Assembly: GCA_012964435.1 (NCBI GenBank)
Contig: DTTX01000032.1
Coordinates: 1,421 to 48,102, forward strand
Origin: Mesonia sp.
GTDB taxonomy: Bacteria > Bacteroidota > Bacteroidia > Flavobacteriales > Flavobacteriaceae
Length of the DNA: 46,682 nucleotides
Direction of reading: 5' to 3'
The notes under the pieces are model-generated. The model was not told the origin of the DNA, searched no databases, and saw only the letters and a program-made list of their open reading frames with translations. The position numbers were made by a program, and so were the translations under genes. Positions 1 through 8,326 of this stretch are shown piece by piece; positions within the stretch are counted from its first letter, which is position 1, and every line of letters starts with the position of its first letter.

Positions 1-449
1 CCATCGGCTTGCAAGTAAGAACGAGAAACGTAGATAATTTAATCAAGAAAGATGAAGATAAAACTTCTAAACTTTCTGAAGAAGAGCAAGAGAAATTAAA
101 AGCTGATTTTGAAAAAGTTGTTCCTAAAGAAAAGTACACCGTACAATTAGAAGCGATGGATAGTAATGCGGCTCCGCTAATCATCACGCAACCAGAGTTT
201 ATGCGTCGTATGAAAGAGATGCAACAAACCGGTGGTGGCGGTATGTTTGGTATGGGCAACATGCCGGAAATGTACAATTTAGTGGTAAACACCAACAACG
301 ATTTGATCTCAAGTTTAGTAGGTAAAGAAGAAGCTGAACAAGAACGCATCATCAAACAATCGTTAGACTTAGCTCGACTTTCTCAAAACCTATTAAAAGG
401 TGAAGAGTTAACCAACTTTGTAAAACGAAGTTTTGAGATGATCAAATAA
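1..449 (+). CDS. htpG: Chaperone HtpG (Hsp90), C-terminal fragment
   Basis: This is the 3' end of an ATP-dependent cytosolic chaperone of the Hsp90 family. The reading frame is open from the window edge (first full codon at position 3), so the start lies upstream. About 148 codons are visible and correspond to the end of the C-terminal dimerisation domain. Recognisable features are the linker DNLIKKDEDKT, the stretch MFGMGNMPEMYNLVVNTNN, and the helix AEQERIIKQSLDLARLSQNL, which is typical of bacteroidotal HtpG and is followed by LLKGEEL and the terminal FVKRSFEMIK. A strong hairpin terminator follows, so it is the last gene of its transcript. The identity is clear; the N-terminal ATPase domain cannot be judged here. 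Confidence 0.93.
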   Translation, partial: IGLQVRTRNVDNLIKKDEDKTSKLSEEEQEKLKADFEKVVPKEKYTVQLEAMDSNAAPLIITQPEFMRRMKEMQQTGGGGMFGMGNMPEMYNLVVNTNNDLISSLVGKEEAEQERIIKQSLDLARLSQNLLKGEELTNFVKRSFEMIK

Positions 450-472
450 GATTTTTTAGATCTTTAAAATTA

Positions 473-518
473 AAAACCGTTTTTCGATCCTATGGTTGAA
501 AAACGGTTTTATTTTTTA
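473..518 (+). terminator. Rho-independent terminator after htpG
   Basis: A 13-bp perfect stem (AAAACCGTTTTTC at 473-485 with GAAAAACGGTTTT at 498-510) encloses a 12-nt loop and is followed by a T-rich run. Confidence 0.85.
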
Positions 519-547
519 TTAAATTCGCTATTCACAATATTATACCT

Positions 548-1360
548 ATGAAAAACCTTTACCTCCTACTTTTTGTTTTAGCTTTCATCAGCTGCAAAAA
601 TGAACCTAAAAATACTTCCGAAGAAATCGAAAAAACTTCAACAGAAGAAAAAGAAGTAAACCCTGCGCTCAATTTAGCGGAAACGATTTCAAATACACAT
701 CATCAACAAGATTTTTTTAATAATGAAGCAGTCGCTTTCAATATCGCTATCAATTTTGGTGGTAAAGAACGTTTAAAAGGAAGAGTAACAATGCTCACCA
801 ATTCAACCAAAATTAAAATTAAAAAAGAAGATGGCACGACCTTAGTTTTTAATGGTGAAGAAGTTTTTTTATATCCTGAAGAAAATAATTACGACGGTGC
901 TCGTTTCGATATGTTTACCTGGCCTTACTTTTTTGCAATGCCTTTTAAACTAAACGATGAAGGCACTAAATGGCAAGAAAAAAAAGAATTGAAATTAGAT
1001 AGCACAGCTTATCATTCGGCCAAACTTACCTTTGAAAATAATGTAGGTGATGCGCCCGACGATTGGTATGTGATTTATGCAGATAAAAGAACACATTTAC
1101 TCAAAGCAGCGGCATATATTGTAACTTTTGGTAAAGATGTAGCAACGGCAGAAGAAAATCCGCATGCCATTGTCTACGATCGTTATTTCACGGTAAAAAG
1201 TGTCCCTGTTGCCAAATACTGGAAATTTTATAATTGGAGTGAAGAACAAGGCATTTACGACGAACCGATTGGCGATGCAGAAATTTCTAAACTCAATTAT
1301 TTATCGGCAGATCAAGCCAATTTCGACGTGCCGGAAAATGCTATAAAAATCGAGCGATAA
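548..1360 (+). CDS. Lipoprotein of unknown function (DUF6503-like)
   Basis: A 270-residue protein with a lipoprotein signal: MKNLYLLLFVLAFISCKN has a short charged start, a hydrophobic core and a lipobox ending at Cys16, so it should be lipid-anchored in the envelope. A Lys/Glu-rich linker (about residues 18-45) leads to a globular domain that resembles the Bacteroidota families of predicted outer-membrane lipoproteins (DUF6503 is my best guess from memory). No catalytic motif is evident. It lies between the htpG terminator and the thrS promoter and is probably monocistronic. The family name is tentative; the lipoprotein call is firm. Confidence 0.72.
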   Translation: MKNLYLLLFVLAFISCKNEPKNTSEEIEKTSTEEKEVNPALNLAETISNTHHQQDFFNNEAVAFNIAINFGGKERLKGRVTMLTNSTKIKIKKEDGTTLVFNGEEVFLYPEENNYDGARFDMFTWPYFFAMPFKLNDEGTKWQEKKELKLDSTAYHSAKLTFENNVGDAPDDWYVIYADKRTHLLKAAAYIVTFGKDVATAEENPHAIVYDRYFTVKSVPVAKYWKFYNWSEEQGIYDEPIGDAEISKLNYLSADQANFDVPENAIKIER

Positions 1361-1387
1361 ATTTATCTTAAACCCTGTAAATAGCTA

Positions 1388-1417
1388 TTGTAAAGAACAA
1401 TTATACTTTTATCTTTG
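1388..1417 (+). promoter_or_regulatory. Bacteroidota-type promoter for thrS operon
   Basis: The -7 box TATCTTTG (1410-1417) matches TAnnTTTG exactly, and TTG at 1388-1390 lies 19 nt upstream at the -33 position. Transcription should start a few bases after 1417, giving a short leader before the thrS ATG at 1437. Confidence 0.7.
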
Positions 1418-1436
1418 CAGCTTTAAAACAAAATCA

Positions 1437-3383
1437 ATGATCAACGTAACTTTGCCTGACGGCAGTATTAAAGAATTTGAAAGCGGCACAACTGTACTTG
1501 ATGTCGCCAAAAGTATTAGCGAAGGTTTAGCAAGAAATGTAATTTCTGCAACATATAACGGTACGACCGTAGAGACGAAAACCAAGCTAACCACCGATGG
1601 TTCTTTAGTACTTTTTACCTGGAGAGATGATGAAGGTAAAAAAGCGTTTTGGCATAGTACTTCTCACGTCATGGCGCAAGCGATTCAAGACTTGTATCCG
1701 GGTGCAAAGTTAACTATTGGTCCGGCGATCGACAATGGGTTTTATTACGATGTAGATTTTGGAGAGCATAAAGTTTCTGAAAACGACTTCAAGAAAATTG
1801 AAGATAAAATGTTAGAGATCGCACGCGGTAAACACGAGTTTAAGATGCGTGAAGTTTCTAAACAAGAAGCTTTAGATTTTTACAAAAAAGAAAACAATCC
1901 GTTTAAGGTTGAATTAATTGAAAATCTTACCGACGGAGATATTACTTTTTGCGATCACGATACTTTTACCGATCTATGTCGTGGTGGACACATTCCAAAC
2001 ACCGGAATCATAAAAGCGGTAAAATTAATGAACATTGCCGGAGCTTATTGGCGTGGTGATGAGCATAACCCACAATTAACTCGTGTTTACGGAGTATCAT
2101 TCCCGAAACAAAAAGAATTAAAAGAATATTTAGAACTTTTAGAAGAAGCAAAAAAACGTGACCACCGTAAATTAGGGAAAGAGTTACAATTATTTACGTT
2201 CTCTCAAAAAGTAGGTCAAGGTTTACCACTTTGGTTACCTAAAGGAGCCGCTTTACGTGAGCGTTTAGAAAACTTCTTGAAAAAAGCACAACAAAAAGCC
2301 GGTTACGAGCAAGTAGTTTCGCCACACATTGGTCAGAAAGAATTATACGTAACTTCTGGTCATTACGCCAAATATGGTGAAGACAGCTTTCAGCCTATAA
2401 AAACCCCAAGTGAAGACGAAGAGTTTTTATTAAAACCGATGAACTGCCCTCACCACTGTGAAATTTTTAATTCACAATCGTGGAGCTATCGTGATTTACC
2501 AAAACGTTTTGCCGAATTTGGTACAGTTTATCGTTACGAGCAAAGCGGTGAGTTACATGGTTTAACTCGTGTAAGAGGCTTTACCCAAGATGATGCGCAT
2601 ATTTTTTGTACGCCAAATCAATTAGATGAAGAATTTAAGAAAGTGATCGATTTGGTATTGTACGTTTTCGGTTCATTAGGTTTTGAAAACTTTAACGCTC
2701 AGGTTTCGTTAAGAGACCCTGAGAATAAAGAAAAATATATTGGTGAAGAAGAAAATTGGGTAAAAGCAGAAAATGCAATTATCAATGCTGCCAAAGAAAA
2801 AGATTTAAACTATGTCATCGAGACAGGTGAAGCTGCCTTTTACGGTCCTAAGTTAGACTTTATGGTTAAAGATGCCTTAGGAAGAAGCTGGCAGTTAGGT
2901 ACCATTCAGGTAGATTACAATTTACCGGAGCGTTTCGATTTAACTTACAAAGGTAGTGACAATGACCTTCACCGCCCGGTTATGATTCACCGAGCACCAT
3001 TTGGAAGTATGGAACGTTTTATCGCTATTTTATTAGAACATACCGGTGGTAATTTTCCATTATGGCTCATGCCAGAACAAGCTATCGTTCTGTCTTTGAG
3101 TGAGAAATATGAAAATTATACCAAAAAAGTTTTAAATTTGTTAGAAAATCACGAAATTCGCGGCCTTGCTGATAATCGCAGCGAGACCATGGGTAAAAAG
3201 ATCCGTGAGGCAGAAATGAATAAATTGCCGTATATGCTAATTGTTGGTGAACAAGAAGAGCAAGACGGCACGGTTTCTGTACGTAAACACGGTGGAGAGG
3301 ATTTAGGAGCAATGACCGTTGAGCAGTTTGCTGAATTGATCAATGCAGAAGTAAATTCATCTCTAAAATCATTTGAAGTTTAA
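1437..3383 (+). CDS. thrS: Threonyl-tRNA synthetase
   Basis: A class II aminoacyl-tRNA synthetase that charges tRNA-Thr in the cytosol. At 648 residues it is full length. The order is an N-terminal TGS domain (about 1-60), the editing/SAD domain with HSTSH (73-77) and the CRGGH motif, then the catalytic core with MNCPHHCEIF near residue 336 (zinc-site Cys), RYEQSGELHGLTRVRGFTQD (motif 2) and HRAPFGSMERF near 516 (motif 3), and finally the anticodon-binding domain. infC follows with only a 17-nt gap, making the classic thrS-infC-rpmI-rplT operon. A matching promoter lies just upstream. Confidence 0.98.
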   Translation: MINVTLPDGSIKEFESGTTVLDVAKSISEGLARNVISATYNGTTVETKTKLTTDGSLVLFTWRDDEGKKAFWHSTSHVMAQAIQDLYPGAKLTIGPAIDNGFYYDVDFGEHKVSENDFKKIEDKMLEIARGKHEFKMREVSKQEALDFYKKENNPFKVELIENLTDGDITFCDHDTFTDLCRGGHIPNTGIIKAVKLMNIAGAYWRGDEHNPQLTRVYGVSFPKQKELKEYLELLEEAKKRDHRKLGKELQLFTFSQKVGQGLPLWLPKGAALRERLENFLKKAQQKAGYEQVVSPHIGQKELYVTSGHYAKYGEDSFQPIKTPSEDEEFLLKPMNCPHHCEIFNSQSWSYRDLPKRFAEFGTVYRYEQSGELHGLTRVRGFTQDDAHIFCTPNQLDEEFKKVIDLVLYVFGSLGFENFNAQVSLRDPENKEKYIGEEENWVKAENAIINAAKEKDLNYVIETGEAAFYGPKLDFMVKDALGRSWQLGTIQVDYNLPERFDLTYKGSDNDLHRPVMIHRAPFGSMERFIAILLEHTGGNFPLWLMPEQAIVLSLSEKYENYTKKVLNLLENHEIRGLADNRSETMGKKIREAEMNKLPYMLIVGEQEEQDGTVSVRKHGGEDLGAMTVEQFAELINAEVNSSLKSFEV

Positions 3384-3400
3384 TTTAAAATTATATAGTC

Positions 3401-3958
3401 ATAGCAATACGTAGAAAAAAATCGAGAGGTCCGTTAAGACAAATTAAGGAAGATCCGCATAGAATTAATGATAAAATTCGTGCGAAAGAAGTTCGTTTAG
3501 TAGGTGATAACGTTGAAATGGATGTTTACCCTATTAAGAAAGCTCTTGCCATCGCTGAAGAACTTGGGTTAGATTTGGTAGAAATTTCACCAAACGCAAA
3601 CCCTCCTGTTGTAAAGGCAATGGAGTACAAGAAGTTTCTTTACGAGCAAAAGAAGAGAGAAAAAGCCATCAAAGCAAAAGCTACTAAGGTAGTGATCAAA
3701 GAAATTCGTTTTGGTCCTAATACAGACGATCACGATTACGAATTCAAAAAGAATCACGCACAAAAATTCTTAGAAGAAGGCGCTAAACTTAAGGCTTACG
3801 TTTTCTTTAAAGGGCGTTCTATTGTATTTAAAGATAAAGGTGAAATTTTATTACTTCGTCTTGCTCAAGATTTAGAAGAGTTTGGTAAAGTAGAGCAAAT
3901 GCCTAAGTTAGAAGGAAAGCGTATGACCATGTTTATGGCTCCTAAAAAAACAAAATAA
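3401..3958 (+). CDS. infC: Translation initiation factor IF-3 (probable AUA start)
   Basis: IF-3 binds the 30S subunit and proofreads start codons. The only ATG-initiated version (3518) would drop the first 39 residues, yet the same frame stays open upstream and encodes a normal IF-3 N-domain: [16 protein letters not shown], then [20 protein letters not shown]. The frame is closed by TAA at 3386-3388, and no ATG, GTG or TTG lies between that stop and the N-domain. The best candidate is ATA at 3401 (ATA-GCA-ATA-CGT), reading (M)AIRRKK; ATA at 3395 is the alternative. Length from 3401 is 185 residues, normal for the family. Rare AUU-type starts on infC are known in other bacteria and allow IF-3 to repress its own synthesis. 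Confidence 0.9.
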   Translation: MAIRRKKSRGPLRQIKEDPHRINDKIRAKEVRLVGDNVEMDVYPIKKALAIAEELGLDLVEISPNANPPVVKAMEYKKFLYEQKKREKAIKAKATKVVIKEIRFGPNTDDHDYEFKKNHAQKFLEEGAKLKAYVFFKGRSIVFKDKGEILLLRLAQDLEEFGKVEQMPKLEGKRMTMFMAPKKTK

Positions 3959-4012
3959 CAGATTTTTCTGTTGAAGATAATATAAGTCGAGATAATTAAA
4001 ATAAGGATAACA

Positions 4013-4210
4013 ATGCCTAAAATGAAAACTAAATCTAGTGCCAAAAAACGTTTCAAGTTAACCGGTACTGGTAAAATTAAAAGAAAGCACGCGTTTAAAA
4101 GTCACATCTTAACCAAGAAGTCTAAAAAGCGTAAGCTTGCATTAACCCATAGTACATTAGTACATGAGGCTGATGAAAATAATGTTAAACTACAATTACG
4201 TTTAAAGTAA
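4013..4210 (+). CDS. rpmI: 50S ribosomal protein L35
   Basis: A 65-residue basic ribosomal protein starting [20 protein letters not shown], the signature N-terminus of L35, with the typical Lys-rich [11 protein letters not shown] stretch. It lies between infC and rplT in the conserved order. The length equals the family norm. It binds 23S rRNA in the large subunit. Confidence 0.97.
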   Translation: MPKMKTKSSAKKRFKLTGTGKIKRKHAFKSHILTKKSKKRKLALTHSTLVHEADENNVKLQLRLK

Positions 4211-4309
4211 TCACGGTTTAACCGGTTCAATTAAATTTTAAACCCTGGAGTCGGGCTCAATTAAAGTACCATTGTAACGATGGACGCCTGCTACAAAAAA
4301 TAATAAATT
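4211..4309 (+). promoter_or_regulatory. Structured gap before rplT, possible L20-responsive leader
   Basis: The 99-nt gap between rpmI and rplT is unusually long for this operon and less A/T-rich in its middle than other gaps here. It holds AACCGGTT-like symmetry at its start, the segment CCCTGGAGTCGGGC, and a small hairpin (CCATTG with CGATGG, one wobble). In other bacteria L20 represses this operon by binding leader or intercistronic RNA. That this gap does so is inference only. Confidence 0.25.
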
Positions 4310-4654
4310 ATGCCAAGATCAGTAAATTCTGTTGCTTCAAGAGCTAGAAGAAAAAAAGTAATGAAGCAAGCCAAAGGTTACTTCGGACGTCGTAAAAACG
4401 TTTGGACTGTAGCCAAAAATGCGGTTGAAAAAGCAATGTTGTATAGCTATAGAGACCGTAAAGCTAAAAAAAGAAATTTCCGTTCGTTATGGATTGCTCG
4501 TATTAACGCAGCAGCTCGTTTAAACGGAATGTCTTACTCTCAGTTTATGGGTAAAGTAAAAGCTAACGAGATTGAGTTAAACCGTAAAGTTCTTGCGGAT
4601 TTAGCGATGAATCACCCGGAAGCTTTTAAAGCCATCGTAGAGAAAGTAAAATAA
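4310..4654 (+). CDS. rplT: 50S ribosomal protein L20
   Basis: A 114-residue basic protein of normal L20 length. It starts [20 protein letters not shown] and contains [20 protein letters not shown] and the C-terminal [17 protein letters not shown], all typical of L20. It is an early 23S-binding assembly protein and in several bacteria the autogenous repressor of rpmI-rplT. It is the last gene of the thrS operon, followed by a strong terminator. Confidence 0.98.
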   Translation: MPRSVNSVASRARRKKVMKQAKGYFGRRKNVWTVAKNAVEKAMLYSYRDRKAKKRNFRSLWIARINAAARLNGMSYSQFMGKVKANEIELNRKVLADLAMNHPEAFKAIVEKVK

Positions 4655-4684
4655 ATACAACAAACCAATTATCTCACTTATATC

Positions 4685-4723
4685 AAAAATCCGGTTCAAA
4701 AATTTTGAACCGGATTTTTAATT
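4685..4723 (+). terminator. Terminator of the thrS-infC-rpmI-rplT operon
   Basis: A near-perfect palindrome: AAAAATCCGGTTCAAAA pairs with TTTTGAACCGGATTTTT (4703-4719), followed by a T-rich tail. Confidence 0.85.
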
Positions 4724-4744
4724 TAATCACTAAAACCTCAACCT

Positions 4745-5545
4745 ATGAATTTTTCTCAAGTTAAACTCGTTGTGACCGATATGGACGGTACTTTACTTAA
4801 TTCTAAAAATGAAGTTAGTCCTCGATTTTTTGAAATTTATGAAGAGTTAAAAAAGAGAAATATCCATTTTGTCGCAGCTAGTGGTAGGCAATTATTCAGC
4901 ATCAAAGAAAAACTATCTCCTATTAAAGATGAAATCTATGTAATTGCTGAAAACGGCGGGATCACCCTAAAAGCTGAAGAGGTTTTAAATACGTACACAC
5001 TTCCCCTAAACGAAGTACAAGAAATCATCAAAATCATTCGCGAAATCGATCAGGCAGAAATGGTGATTTGCGGAAAAAAAAGAGCTTACATCGAAAGTAA
5101 AGATCAAGATTTTATTGACTTCTTTAAAGAATTTTATGTAGAATACACTCAAGTTGATGATCTTTTAAATGTTGAAGATGACGACTTTTTTAAAATTGCA
5201 GTTTATCACCCAACCGATGCTGAAAAGCACATCTACCCTTCTGCACAAAGTTTTGAACATAAATTTAAAGTGAAAGTCTCTGGTGAGCATTGGGTCGATC
5301 TATCAGGCTTAGAAACTCATAAAGGTAATGCGCTACAAAAACTTCAAGATCAACTTGGGGTCGATAAATCTCAAACAATGGTGTTTGGCGATTATAATAA
5401 TGATTTAGAAATGCTTCAATTGGCAGATTTTAGTTTCGCCATGGCTAATGCCCATCCTAACGTAAAAAAGACGGCAAATTACAGCACAAAAAGTAATGAT
5501 GAATTAGGCGTAGAAAGTATTTTAGAAAAAGTTATTCTCCCATAA
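4745..5545 (+). CDS. Cof-type HAD-IIB phosphatase
   Basis: A 266-residue haloacid dehalogenase hydrolase, probably acting on sugar phosphates or other small phosphorylated metabolites in the cytosol. Motif I is DMDGTLL near residue 12 (nucleophile Asp and acid/base Asp); motif II lies in AASGRQ; the C-terminal motif IV is FGDYNNDLEML. The large cap between motifs II and III is of the IIB (Cof) type. It overlaps the convergent yjbQ-like gene by 14 bp. The substrate cannot be read from sequence. Confidence 0.88.
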   Translation: MNFSQVKLVVTDMDGTLLNSKNEVSPRFFEIYEELKKRNIHFVAASGRQLFSIKEKLSPIKDEIYVIAENGGITLKAEEVLNTYTLPLNEVQEIIKIIREIDQAEMVICGKKRAYIESKDQDFIDFFKEFYVEYTQVDDLLNVEDDDFFKIAVYHPTDAEKHIYPSAQSFEHKFKVKVSGEHWVDLSGLETHKGNALQKLQDQLGVDKSQTMVFGDYNNDLEMLQLADFSFAMANAHPNVKKTANYSTKSNDELGVESILEKVILP

Positions 5546-5954
5546 GTGTTAAGACAAGTTTTCTAGCACCGCCGTGATTTCTAAATTCACCCAAATAAAT
5601 CCCTTGCCACGTTCCTAAATTTAAACAGCCGTTGGTTACCGGTATTTCTACGCTACTTCCCATTAGTGAAGATTTAATATGTGCAGGCATATCGTCTGCA
5701 CCTTCATAGGTATGTTTGTAGTAAGGCATATTCTCGGGAACCAATTTATTAATATGGCTTTCAAAATCGTCTCGAACAGTTGGGTCGGCATTTTCATTTA
5801 CAGTTAAACCGGCAGATGTATGCTTCATAAACACTTTTAAAATTCCTGCGGAAATTTCTTTTAACTCATGTAATTCTGCTTCAATTTCTGAAGTAATGAG
5901 ATGAAAACCTCTTGATTTGGGTTGAAGCCGAATTTCTTTTTGAATCACTTTCAT
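5532..5954 (-). CDS. YjbQ family protein (UPF0047)
   Basis: A 140-residue single-domain protein of the conserved YjbQ/UPF0047 family. Visible family motifs are KHTSAGLTVNENADPTVRDD, the histidine-containing YKHTYEGADDMPAHIKSSLMG, and the C-terminal GTWQGIYLGEFRNHGGARK. Members have been linked to thiamine phosphate synthase activity in complementation tests, but the physiological role is unsettled. The gene converges on the HAD gene (14-bp overlap) and is divergent from the OmpA-like gene, with about 47 bp between the start codons. Confidence 0.9.
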   Translation of the reverse strand: MKVIQKEIRLQPKSRGFHLITSEIEAELHELKEISAGILKVFMKHTSAGLTVNENADPTVRDDFESHINKLVPENMPYYKHTYEGADDMPAHIKSSLMGSSVEIPVTNGCLNLGTWQGIYLGEFRNHGGARKLVLTLMGE

Positions 5955-6001
5955 CTTTATTTTTCTTGAATTTGCTTAAATTTAAAATTTATTCGATTTC
6001 A

Positions 6002-6958
6002 ATGAAACTACTTGCCTTTTTTATTTCTTTTTTCATCATTCAAGTTATTACTGCACAACAAGTAGATTTCACCCATATCGACTTTCAAAAAATTTATCGC
6101 GTTGGCAATTCTGATGAAGTTTTTCTTCCGCTAGGTGATATTTCTTTTGTCGATAAAGTGACTTATTTTAAAGAAGGAAATCCAAAAGCTGAAAAAGCTT
6201 ATACCAATACCGATCACGCTTTAGGAGCTCCCGATTATGTAAAATATCCCGACAAAACCTATCTTTCTTTAGGTTGCGGTGGCGAATTAGTGGTGGAGTT
6301 TAAAAACAATGGTTTTATCGATATCGACGGTCCCGATCTATATTTTTTTGAAGTAGGTCCTTCTGTTGAAGCTTTTGAAGTCTATATTTCAAAGGATGGT
6401 AAAAACTGGATTTACGTACAAGATACTTCCGGGGGTTCGAGTTATGTCGATATTGCTTCCGTAGAAAAAAGTAAAACCAAAGACATTTACTATTATATTA
6501 AATTGAAAGATTTAGGTTCGTTTTGCGATGGCCCGACCGCCGGTGCCGATATTGATGCTATCGGAACGATTGGTGGCGTTTTAAAAGTAAATATCGATGC
6601 TAATTTATTGTTTGATTTAGATAAATTTCAACTGAAAAGTAAAGCACTTTCTACCCTCGATAATTTTTTAATCGGACTCCATAAAATTCCTCAAGCCGAA
6701 GTTATTATTGAAGGCCATACCGACGCGCAAGCTTCTCACGAATATAACCAAGAATTAGGCTTAAATCGTGCAAAAAGTGTTGAAGCTTATTTACTTCAGC
6801 ATTTAAAAGAGAAAGCTGAAAATTATGAGTTTCAGGTAAAATCACAAGGTGAAACGCAACCAATTGCAACCAATAAAACTGCCATCGGTAGACAAAAAAA
6901 CAGACGGGTAGAAATTATCGTGATCCCGTCTGAAGATTTTTATAAACCACCTCGATAA
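6002..6958 (+). CDS. OmpA-family outer-membrane/peptidoglycan-binding protein
   Basis: A 318-residue exported protein. I take ATG 6002 because MKLLAFFISFFIIQVITAQQ is a clear Sec signal peptide; an in-frame ATG 30 codons upstream lies inside yjbQ and would bury the signal. The middle (about 40-195) is a beta-rich domain with LGAPDYV, CGGELVVEFKNNGF and DGPDLYFFEVG, resembling ligand-binding modules of secreted Bacteroidota proteins. The C-terminal OmpA domain (about 200-310) has VNIDANLLFDLDKFQLK, EGHTDAQ and the NRAKSVEAYL and GRQKNRRVEI motifs for peptidoglycan binding. Envelope anchoring is the likely role. Confidence 0.87.
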   Translation: MKLLAFFISFFIIQVITAQQVDFTHIDFQKIYRVGNSDEVFLPLGDISFVDKVTYFKEGNPKAEKAYTNTDHALGAPDYVKYPDKTYLSLGCGGELVVEFKNNGFIDIDGPDLYFFEVGPSVEAFEVYISKDGKNWIYVQDTSGGSSYVDIASVEKSKTKDIYYYIKLKDLGSFCDGPTAGADIDAIGTIGGVLKVNIDANLLFDLDKFQLKSKALSTLDNFLIGLHKIPQAEVIIEGHTDAQASHEYNQELGLNRAKSVEAYLLQHLKEKAENYEFQVKSQGETQPIATNKTAIGRQKNRRVEIIVIPSEDFYKPPR

Positions 6959-6959
6959 A

Positions 6960-8219
6960 TTAGGTTTTTTGCTTTTTCTTTCTCGCTGCCGGGAATAGAA
7001 CATTATTCAAAATAAGTCGGTAACCGGGTGAGTTGGGATGCAAAGAAAGTTCGGTTTTTGGGTCACCTACTTTATGCTGATAATCTTCTGGATCGTGGCC
7101 ACCGTAGAACGTAAAAAAACCTTTCCCTTTAATTCCATGAATATAACGCGCTTCTCCGTTGGTTTTATTTTCACCCATTACTAAAACGGTAGGTTTAATT
7201 TCAGATCTTTTAAACGAAGTAGTTTGCCCCATAAAACCTTTCACCAAAGAAGTATGATTTTGGCAAAGCATCGTTGGAATAGGATCCCATTTAGCTGAAT
7301 AATTCATCAATGAAAAATAGTCGGTTTCTTTGGGTATTCTTCTCTGCGTAGTCATATCGATCGATGAAAACTCATAAACCATCGGGCTTCGCTCTAAGGT
7401 ATAATCTGTGAATGCAAAAGTTTTGCTGTAATCTATTTTACTTTGGTAAGCCGCTTCACTCGCATCGCCATCAAACATTGGTTCACAAATATCTACGCCA
7501 TCGGCAGAAAGCGCAATATCAAAACTATCGGTCGCGCTACACATCGCAAACATAAAACCACCACCGATCACGTAATCTCTAATTTTTTGAGCTACAGCTA
7601 ATTTTTCTTCAGAAACTTTATCGTAACCTAATTCTGCAGCGAGTTCTTCTGCAGCCCTTTTTTCTTCAATATACCAAGGTGCGGCTCGATAAGCTCTATA
7701 AAATTTACCGTATTGACCAGTAAAATCTTCGTGATGTAAGTGCAACCAATCGTACAGTAAAAGCTTGTTATCTAAAACTTCGGTATCGTAAATTTTATCG
7801 TAAGGAATTTCAGCATAAGTCAACACCATCGTTACAGCATCGTCCCAAGGCGCATTCCCTTTTGGAGTATAAACTGCAATCTTAGGTGCTTTTTCTAAAA
7901 TTACCGCATCTTGATTTTGTGACGGACTCGAAATTTCATCTAAAATAGTTTGTGTTTTAGCATCACTCAATACTTCAAAAGAAACTCCGCGAATTTTACA
8001 TTCTTTCTTTAATTCTTCTGTATCGGGCATTAAAAAAGAACCCCCACGATAATTGAGTAACCATTTTACTTTTTGTTGTTTATTGAGCACCCAATAAGTG
8101 ATTCCGTAGGCTTTTAAATGATCGGTTTGTGACTCAGCATCCATCGGAATCAAAACATAGGAAGCATACTGTTGGAATGGAATAAAAAACAGAAAAAGTA
8201 TAAGGAGGTATTTTTTCAT
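6960..8219 (-). CDS. Secreted protein of the 'asparagine synthetase B'-named family
   Basis: A 419-residue protein with an N-terminal signal peptide (MKKYLLILFLFFIPFQQYAS). After cleavage it begins YVLIPMDAESQTDHLKAYG, as in flavobacterial proteins often labelled asparagine synthetase B. I see no N-terminal catalytic Cys and no SGGxDS ATP-binding loop, so true asparagine synthetase activity is unlikely. Cys at GFMFAMCSATDSFD and the conserved GKGFFTFYGGHDPEDY near the C-terminus suggest a glutamine-amidotransferase-like or ThuA-like fold; this is inference. It converges on the OmpA-like gene with a 1-bp gap. Function unknown. Confidence 0.75.
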   Translation of the reverse strand: MKKYLLILFLFFIPFQQYASYVLIPMDAESQTDHLKAYGITYWVLNKQQKVKWLLNYRGGSFLMPDTEELKKECKIRGVSFEVLSDAKTQTILDEISSPSQNQDAVILEKAPKIAVYTPKGNAPWDDAVTMVLTYAEIPYDKIYDTEVLDNKLLLYDWLHLHHEDFTGQYGKFYRAYRAAPWYIEEKRAAEELAAELGYDKVSEEKLAVAQKIRDYVIGGGFMFAMCSATDSFDIALSADGVDICEPMFDGDASEAAYQSKIDYSKTFAFTDYTLERSPMVYEFSSIDMTTQRRIPKETDYFSLMNYSAKWDPIPTMLCQNHTSLVKGFMGQTTSFKRSEIKPTVLVMGENKTNGEARYIHGIKGKGFFTFYGGHDPEDYQHKVGDPKTELSLHPNSPGYRLILNNVLFPAARKKKQKT

Positions 8220-8326
8220 AAATGAATTTCAATTAAAAAGGTTGAATTGTTTCAGTTTATGTACCAAAATCAATTCAACCTAAAAATAAACAAATTTTAT
8301 TCCAATCAATTCTAAATCTTCAAGAA

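Noticed and set aside
3518-3958. infC starting at ATG 3518
   Set aside because: It would delete most of the conserved IF-3 N-domain, which is intact in the same frame upstream.
5912-6001. Longer N-terminus of the OmpA-like protein
   Set aside because: The extra 30 codons overlap the start of yjbQ on the other strand and precede a complete signal peptide.
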